18,437 bases of DNA. It comes from Candidatus Pacearchaeota archaeon. GTDB taxonomy: Archaea; Nanobdellota; Nanobdellia; Pacearchaeales; GW2011-AR1. The stretch covers positions 1 to 18,437 of the forward strand of contig NZCQ01000058.1 of assembly GCA_002688335.1 (NCBI GenBank). The letters run 5' to 3'. Each line of letters begins with the position of its first letter. Position 1 is the first letter of the stretch. The notes beneath the pieces were generated by a model that worked only from the letters and a program-made list of their open reading frames with translations, searched no databases and was not told where the DNA came from. The position numbers were made by a program, and so were the translations under genes. Shown in pieces: positions 14,306 to 18,437 of this stretch.

Positions 14306-14578
14306 TTATTTTTTCTCATTTTCTACATCTCTCTTGAAGTTTTCTAAGCTTTTAATTCTTTCCAAAAGTGCTAATTTTTCATCGAATAAACCTATTTTAA
14401 TTCTATTCTGCTCTATCAATTTATACAAATCGAACACCACTAAAAATAAAGCTGTTGCTAAAACAATTCCAAAGAATATTAGTTTACCCTCAAAATTTGC
14501 TGAGAAGGGATTATAGAATAGAGAAACTGTGACCAAGATTATTAAGGCAATTAGCTGTACTCCTGTCTCTTGTTTCAT
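14306..14578 (-). CDS. Small membrane and coiled-coil hypothetical protein
   Basis: A 90-residue protein between secE and spt5. Two hydrophobic helices (about residues 8-22 and 31-50) are followed by a charged helix (about 55-90: IEQNRIKIGLFDEKLALLERIKSLENFKRD) that looks like a coiled coil. The membrane part would thus hold a cytoplasmic helical tail. I chose ATG 14578 over an overlapping TTG one codon upstream. It begins 34 nt after secE, so the two are probably co-transcribed. I recognise no family. A link to Sec or to membrane-bound transcription or translation is only a matter of position. Confidence 0.6.
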   Translation of the reverse strand: MKQETGVQLIALIILVTVSLFYNPFSANFEGKLIFFGIVLATALFLVVFDLYKLIEQNRIKIGLFDEKLALLERIKSLENFKRDVENEKK

Positions 14579-14612
14579 CAATTAACTACATCTTCCGTAT
14601 TAATAAGAATTA

Positions 14613-14786
14613 TTATGACAACCCAAAATAAGTCATAAGTAAGTTAATTGCAAAACCGATGACTCCAACTAATCCAAGACCTATTGCAGATACCTTAGAT
14701 ATTGTTGTGAATTCTTGAGTGTCTGGTTTCTTAAGTAATTGCCATACCCTCATTGATTGTTTTATGAATGATTTTAAGTTGAACAT
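14613..14786 (-). CDS. secE: Protein translocase SecE / Sec61-gamma
   Basis: A 57-residue subunit of the SecYEG translocon. The amphipathic helix (FIKQSMRVWQLLKKPDTQEF) leads into one long transmembrane helix (SAIGLGLVGVIGFAINLLMTYF). The RVWxLLKKPDxxEF motif is the archaeal and eukaryotic signature, and the size is normal. A TATA box (14807-14820) lies ~26 nt upstream of the ATG, giving a leaderless start. It keeps the order secE-spt5-rpl11, with one small gene inserted. It lies downstream of ftsZ, also a common archaeal order. Confidence 0.9.
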   Translation of the reverse strand: MFNLKSFIKQSMRVWQLLKKPDTQEFTTISKVSAIGLGLVGVIGFAINLLMTYFGLS

Positions 14787-14948
14787 GATAGTATAGAATT
14801 GATTGAGTTTTTAAATTTTTGTGAAGGTTAAATTGCTTCGCAGCTGAACAAGTTCAAGCCGCTTCGCTTAGACTATTAGTAGTTAGCAAACTAAAAAGCT
14901 GATTCTCGGCGGACTATTTTATAGAGGCTACGGGATAGATAAGTTTAG

Positions 14949-15304
14949 TTATTTCAAATTAATCTTTGTGATAAATCTATGAGTGCCTTTTTTTAAAATA
15001 TCGTCTAAAGCAGTGTGTTTTAATTCTTCATCTAATCCGCTAGCCTCTAATCTTTTCCCAAAATCAGAGTCTCTTAATTGCGCAACTACGAATGATTGTC
15101 TGTCTCCCTTTCCACATTTAAAGGGCAATGCTTCTGAATATAGTTTCCATATAGCGCCTATAAAATCTGGGTTATCTTCATTATAAAAATCCGTCCATTT
15201 TTCTCTGAAAACTTGAATCTCTTGTTCAGTTAGGTTAGATATCCCTAAATATTCTAGAACCCTTATCCCCCCTCAGAGGCATATTGTTGCCTATCTATCT
15301 TCAT
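14949..15304 (-). pseudogene. Frameshifted hypothetical gene after ftsZ
   Basis: ATG 15304, 8 nt after the ftsZ stop, reads MKIDRQQYASEGG and hits a stop directly after a G6 run (plus-strand C6, 15267-15272). A different frame is open from there to 14949 for about 105 codons (RVLEYLGISNLTEQEIQVF ... WTDFYNEDNPDFIGAIWKLYSEALPFKC ... RFITKINLK) but has no ATG start of its own. A seventh G would join them into a 118-residue soluble protein. The reading quality of the long frame supports a real gene. Either it is broken, it is switched by slippage in the G run, or the sequence has an error. I recognise no family. Confidence 0.6.
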
Positions 15305-15312
15305 TTTATTAC

Positions 15313-16551
15313 TTACTCCAAAAACTCTATACCGAGTTCATCCTCGATTTCAACTTGTTTTTGGATTTCTGGTGGGAGGTCGGATCCCATGATTTGGGAT
15401 GATTTAACTCCTGTAATGATTATCATAACCCTTATTGATTTGTCCATTTCTGGAGATAGTTGAGCTCCCCATATCATCTTTGCATCCGGAGAGAGTCTGT
15501 CTCCTACGATAGAGATTATTGCTCTGGATTCATCGAGAGACATATCATTTCCGCCGATTATATTTACTAAGGCTCCAGTTGAGTTTGATATGTCAACATC
15601 TATTAACGGATTTGTTATTGCTTTCTCTATGGCTTCTTGAGCCCTGTTAGCTGAATCTGATTCTCCCATCCCTATTAGGGAGACTCCTCCGTTTACCATG
15701 ACTGCTTTTACATCTGCGAAATCAAGATTAACTAGTCCTGATTTAGTTACAAGTTCTGTTATTCCCTTGACTGCGTTTGTTAGAATCTCGTCAGCTACCT
15801 TGAATGCTGTTTGTAAAGGCAATTCTGGAGCTATCTCTAATAATTTATCATTTGGGATTACTATTAGAGTGTCTACCATTGACTCCATTCTTTCTAAAGC
15901 GTACTCTGCATTCTCAATTCTTTTTCTTCCCTCGATTGTGAATGGAAGCGTGACAACTCCGATTGTTAAGGCTCCTTGCTTTTTTGCTAATCCTGCTACT
16001 ACATGCGCGGCTCCAGATCCAGTTCCTCCTCCAAACCCACAAGTGATGAAGATCATATCCGATCCTGCTAGCTTCTTCTTAATCTCTTGCTCTGATTCAT
16101 GTGCTGCCTCTTCTCCAACTCTAGGATCAGATCCTGCACCAAGTCCCATTGTTAATTCTTTTCCAATCAAGATTTTATGATCTGCATTGGAATATAATAG
16201 ATCTTGGGCATCGGTATTTAGTGCTATAAACTCTCCTCCTTTGATTCCAATTTCCTTCATTCTGCTTATTGTGTTTCCTCCGGCACCGCCCACTCCAAAT
16301 ACTTTCACCTTAGAATGTTGCTTTTGTAGTAATTCTTCTAATTCTCTATCAATGTCTGCCAGTTCAGAATTCTTTTCTACCGGTAAATGAGAAAAACCTT
16401 TTTGATTAGGATCCTCTGATGAATGAAAATTATGATTAAATTGAGAAGTGTCTACTCCGAAAGAGCGTGCAGCTTGTTTTTTTTGTTCAAGATCCTCTAT
16501 ATCAGAATTATCTGTTTGTGAATACTCTTTTTCATAACCACCATCCATCAT
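15313..16551 (-). CDS. ftsZ: Cell division GTPase FtsZ (archaeal FtsZ1-like)
   Basis: Tubulin-like GTPase that forms the division ring. Residues 1-78 are a polar, unstructured-looking extension ending in DIDRELEELLQK, which precedes archaeal FtsZ cores. The GTPase domain follows: VFGVGGAGGNTI, ALNTDAQDLL, the tubulin signature GGGTGSG (174-180), VIPNDKLLEI and the T7 catalytic loop GLVNLDFADVK (272-282) with N275, D277 and D280. The C-terminal domain has IWGAQLSPEM and IRVMIIITGV, then a short acidic tail (IEDELGIEFLE) that may bind SepF. FtsZ1 is favoured by overall resemblance, but was not tested by a tree. A TATA box (16569-16578) gives a leaderless start. The 78-residue N-terminal extension is longer than in most family members. 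Confidence 0.93.
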   Translation of the reverse strand: MMDGGYEKEYSQTDNSDIEDLEQKKQAARSFGVDTSQFNHNFHSSEDPNQKGFSHLPVEKNSELADIDRELEELLQKQHSKVKVFGVGGAGGNTISRMKEIGIKGGEFIALNTDAQDLLYSNADHKILIGKELTMGLGAGSDPRVGEEAAHESEQEIKKKLAGSDMIFITCGFGGGTGSGAAHVVAGLAKKQGALTIGVVTLPFTIEGRKRIENAEYALERMESMVDTLIVIPNDKLLEIAPELPLQTAFKVADEILTNAVKGITELVTKSGLVNLDFADVKAVMVNGGVSLIGMGESDSANRAQEAIEKAITNPLIDVDISNSTGALVNIIGGNDMSLDESRAIISIVGDRLSPDAKMIWGAQLSPEMDKSIRVMIIITGVKSSQIMGSDLPPEIQKQVEIEDELGIEFLE

Positions 16552-16656
16552 GAAGAGAACTCTGATTGATATTTAAAGATTATTGGGGTTTTAAGACTGT
16601 TTTTGAGTAGGTTGGTTGATAAAAAGATATTAAAATTGCAAGGTCTTTCTTATGTT

Positions 16657-16749
16657 ATGAGGGTTGATATTAGAGATGTGTTGTTTTGGTTGTTTTTAGG
16701 AATTGCTTTATTGATAATCTTGCTGAGAATATCTGGTATAGCTATTTAA
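16657..16749 (+). CDS. 30-residue membrane peptide divergent from ftsZ
   Basis: It begins MRVDIRDVLFWLFLGIALL, continues through one hydrophobic helix, and ends RISGIAI. The pattern of a short charged start followed by a DVLFW-type helix resembles small single-pass peptides annotated in many archaea. A TATA-like GATATTAAAATT box (16626-16637) lies ~25 nt before the ATG, as for the other leaderless genes here. It is read divergently from ftsZ, with about 105 bp between starts. Its shortness keeps confidence modest. Confidence 0.45.
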   Translation: MRVDIRDVLFWLFLGIALLIILLRISGIAI

Positions 16750-16761
16750 AAATTAGAAACG

Positions 16762-17127
16762 TTAATTAGGTTCTGATATTTCTACAATATTCTTATTTTC
16801 TTCTAGAATAATTTTGCAATTATTAAATAATTTTATTCCCGCTAGCGAGAAGTTTGAATCTGTTGCAACTACTGGAACATTCATAACTTCATTCATTATC
16901 TTAATTGGCGTTGTGTATAGTTGAGTTATATTCTTTCTTCCATCAGCAGTCCTATATTCCATAAACCCTATTTGGGCCAAATCTAATACTTCTATTATTC
17001 TTTTTGGTAGCATTATCTCTCCGTTAAATCCCGTATCAAGAATTAGAGAGGTCTTGCGGTTATCTATTTCCAAGTCTATAATCGGGTAGTGAGACCTAAA
17101 ATAGCCTTTTATTGATTGTGTCGTCAT
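16762..17127 (-). CDS. Retropepsin-like (clan AA) aspartic protease
   Basis: A 121-residue protein. The core motif LILDTGFNGEIMLPKRI (about residues 28-44) has the catalytic DTG at 31-33. A flap-like EYRTADGRKN follows, and the late SNFSLAGIKLF segment matches the end of single-domain clan AA proteases. Such proteins act as homodimers, each giving one aspartate. ATG 17127 is the likely start and overlaps the upstream small gene by 32 nt, so translation is probably coupled. Two-gene pairs of a small protein and a clan AA protease occur in many prokaryotes. No substrate is known from the sequence. Confidence 0.75.
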   Translation of the reverse strand: MTTQSIKGYFRSHYPIIDLEIDNRKTSLILDTGFNGEIMLPKRIIEVLDLAQIGFMEYRTADGRKNITQLYTTPIKIMNEVMNVPVVATDSNFSLAGIKLFNNCKIILEENKNIVEISEPN

Positions 17128-17335
17128 GAGCTCCAACGAAATAGACCACATCAGATCCTATCCTCTTAAAATGAAATAGCTTATCAGGGTGTTTCATTCT
17201 AGCTTTTTCTAAACATTCCATTATGTTGCCCCCTACAAAATAATCTCCAGATTCAGGTTCAATAGCCACTATGCTGCCTTTTTTCTCTGGGAGCTCTTTG
17301 TTTACCTTTTCAAAAATGATGTCAACTTTTTCCAT
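17096..17335 (-). CDS. Small partner protein of the clan AA protease
   Basis: A 79-residue soluble protein (MEKVDIIFEK start). The middle reads GSIVAIEPESGDYFVGGN, then CLEKARMKHPDKLFHFKRIG and DVVYFVGAH: a strand-turn-strand, helix, strand layout like the small proteins (of DUF5678 type) usually encoded just before clan AA aspartic proteases. I chose ATG 17335 over the in-frame ATG 12 nt upstream because the TATA-like ATTATTTAAGT (17355-17365) is then ~26 nt away. Its 3' end overlaps the protease gene by 32 nt. A regulatory or substrate role for the protease is inferred from the pairing only. Confidence 0.65.
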   Translation of the reverse strand: MEKVDIIFEKVNKELPEKKGSIVAIEPESGDYFVGGNIMECLEKARMKHPDKLFHFKRIGSDVVYFVGAHDDTINKRLF

Positions 17336-17376
17336 AGGATTACACATACTAGGAATTATTTAAGTTTTTGGTTAGG

Positions 17377-18437
17377 TTATATTGGCCTTAGACTTGCTAA
17401 GACACAGTTTATTTCATCATAAGTTATTGAACTATCCCCTAGTCTTTTCCTTATATCTTTTAGTTTGTCTTTTTTGTTGTAGATTTTATTTATTATTTTT
17501 ATTATCTTAGATTTAGATAAGATGTTTGTGATAGAAAGTTGATTATGTTCAATAAGATTGGCAAGATGGTTGTAAACTGTAGATTCTTTTATGCTTCTTT
17601 TTTTAGAGATCTCTTCTATAGTAAGTCCCTTATTAAAAAGAAAAAGAGTTTTCTGTGAGCTGAATCGTAATTGGCTTTCTTTTATTTTTCTTGTAAAGTT
17701 TCTGTATTTTTTTATTTTTGCAATTTTGCTTTTATCTATTGTGAAATGTTTATTGAATGTTTTTAAAATATATTTTCTATATTTGAAAGTATTGGCGTGT
17801 GCTGCATATGCTAGCCAACCTTCTAATGACATTACTGCTTTTTCCCTACTAATAATATCTTCTTTGTATAGGAATTTTAATGTATTTAATTCTCTTTCGA
17901 AATTATTTCTATTGCTTTTTCTTAGAATCTTATGGTAATAAAATATCTTAAATCCAAGAAAATTAACTCCTTTCTCTAACCCTAGGATGTAAGATTTATT
18001 TTGGTGAAGAGTTATATCTAATTTCTCTTTTAAGAAATCGTTAATTTGAGACTTTAAATTTCTAAGTTTTTCTTTTTTAGAATGTAAAATAACAAAATCA
18101 TCTACATATCTGATATAGAATTTTACTTTCAATTTGTGTTTTACAAATTGATCTAATTCATTGAGGTAAAGATTGGCGAAGAATTGTGAAGTTAGGTTGC
18201 CAAGAGGCATGCCTTTTTTTATTAATCCTAAATCCTGCGTCTCTCTCTCTCTCTTCAGGATCTAGGATTCTCTTGATTAGCCAGATTATTTTCTCATCTT
18301 GAATTCTTCTCTTTATTATTTGTAAAAGTATCTTGTAATTTATTTCTCTAAAATAATGTTTGATGTCTGCTTTTAAAATATAACAACTATTTGTATTATT
18401 CTTAGAAACTTTTCTTTTAAATTTGTCAAATCTTTCA
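17377..18437 (-). pseudogene. Reverse transcriptase with RecQ-type HTH; frame broken, 5' end off the edge
   Basis: The upstream part (18436 to about 18240) reads YILKADIKHYF, with the first catalytic Asp, and WLIKRILD. The second part is in another frame and reads GMPLGNLTSQFFANLYLN, then FYIRYVDDFV with the YVDD catalytic motif and LGFKIFYY. GNLTSQ in place of the usual QG-x3-SP is typical of diversity-generating retroelement RTs and relatives. From codon ~183 of the second part, the sequence (TLFLFNKGLTIEEISKKRS, TVYNHLANLI, ITYDEINCVLASL) matches the HTH_40 domain known from RecQ C-termini. Frames differ across (CT)7 at 18241-18254. Adding one CT unit (or removing two) restores one frame. 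It may be broken, phase-variable or a sequencing error. The right edge cuts the N-terminus. Confidence 0.8.
18224..18269. repeat. Inverted repeat enclosing a (CT)7 tract
   Basis: AATCCTAAATCCTG (18224-18237) and CAGGATCTAGGATT (18256-18269) are complementary at 13 of 14 positions. The 18-nt loop holds (CT)7 at 18241-18254. It lies inside the reverse transcriptase gene exactly where the frame changes. Confidence 0.75.

Noticed and set aside
15698..16180. 160-codon plus-strand ORF opposite ftsZ
   Set aside because: It mirrors the conserved ftsZ core on the other strand, has no promoter and gives a low-complexity Ser/Thr/Ile product.
17347..18437. Complete diversity-generating retroelement
   Set aside because: The RT has the GNLTSQ motif, but I found no template/variable repeat pair and no Avd-like gene in the window. 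These could lie beyond the right edge.
1..18437. CRISPR array
   Set aside because: No regularly spaced direct repeats and no cas genes were seen.

Overview
This window is an AT-rich archaeal chromosome segment. It carries archaeal or eukaryote-type information-processing genes: uL11, eL43 (L37Ae), RNA polymerase subunit RpoP, Spt5, SecE/Sec61-gamma and prefoldin beta. It also has archaeal FtsZ and SepF, two different S-layer-type surface proteins and an archaeosortase-like protein. Most genes have a TATA-like T/A box (TTTAAA or TTTATA type) 23-34 nt upstream of the start codon, so leaderless transcription is the rule. The small gene sizes, the archaeosortase and the CARDB-like 'putative S-layer' protein together suggest a DPANN lineage, most like Candidatus Pacearchaeota or Woesearchaeota. 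That placement is an inference from protein families and was not tested by phylogeny.

Layout. Positions 1-2700: a large secreted S-layer protein with a Shine-Dalgarno site and a T-rich terminator. Positions 2750-4730: a small membrane-anchored protein on the minus strand, then two plus-strand membrane-anchored extracellular proteins of similar build, the first under a promoter buried in a nested inverted repeat. Positions 4756-5902: a TraB/Tiki-like protein and a DedA membrane protein. Positions 5904-7356 (minus): an operon of MNT nucleotidyltransferase, HEPN protein and archaeosortase-like protein, each joined by a 4-nt ATGA overlap, with TTAACA repeats in its promoter. Positions 7609-9941 (minus): a hypothetical gene and a 651-residue surface protein with a C-terminal membrane anchor.

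Positions 10325-16551 (all minus) form the housekeeping block. In transcription order it runs ftsZ, a frameshifted ORF, secE, a membrane/coiled-coil protein, spt5, rpl11, a hypothetical gene, tRNA-Pro(UGG), eL43, a possibly broken gene, rpoP, prefoldin beta and sepF. FtsZ and its membrane anchor SepF therefore flank the secretion, elongation and ribosome genes. This block holds two kinds of repeated structured element. One is a 37-40 nt leader with a perfect palindrome before both prefoldin beta and eL43. The other is a ~65-bp hairpin repeat at 10161 and 11575. In both cases the base differences between copies keep the pairing.

Positions 16657-18437: a 30-residue membrane peptide divergent from ftsZ, an overlapping pair made of a small protein and a retropepsin-like aspartic protease, and, running off the right edge, a reverse transcriptase with the GNLTSQ and YVDD motifs. 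The reverse transcriptase ends in a RecQ-type helix-turn-helix domain. Its frame breaks at a (CT)7 tract that lies in the loop of a 14-bp inverted repeat. The less ordinary parts are this reverse transcriptase, the MNT-HEPN-archaeosortase operon and the covarying leader and hairpin repeats.
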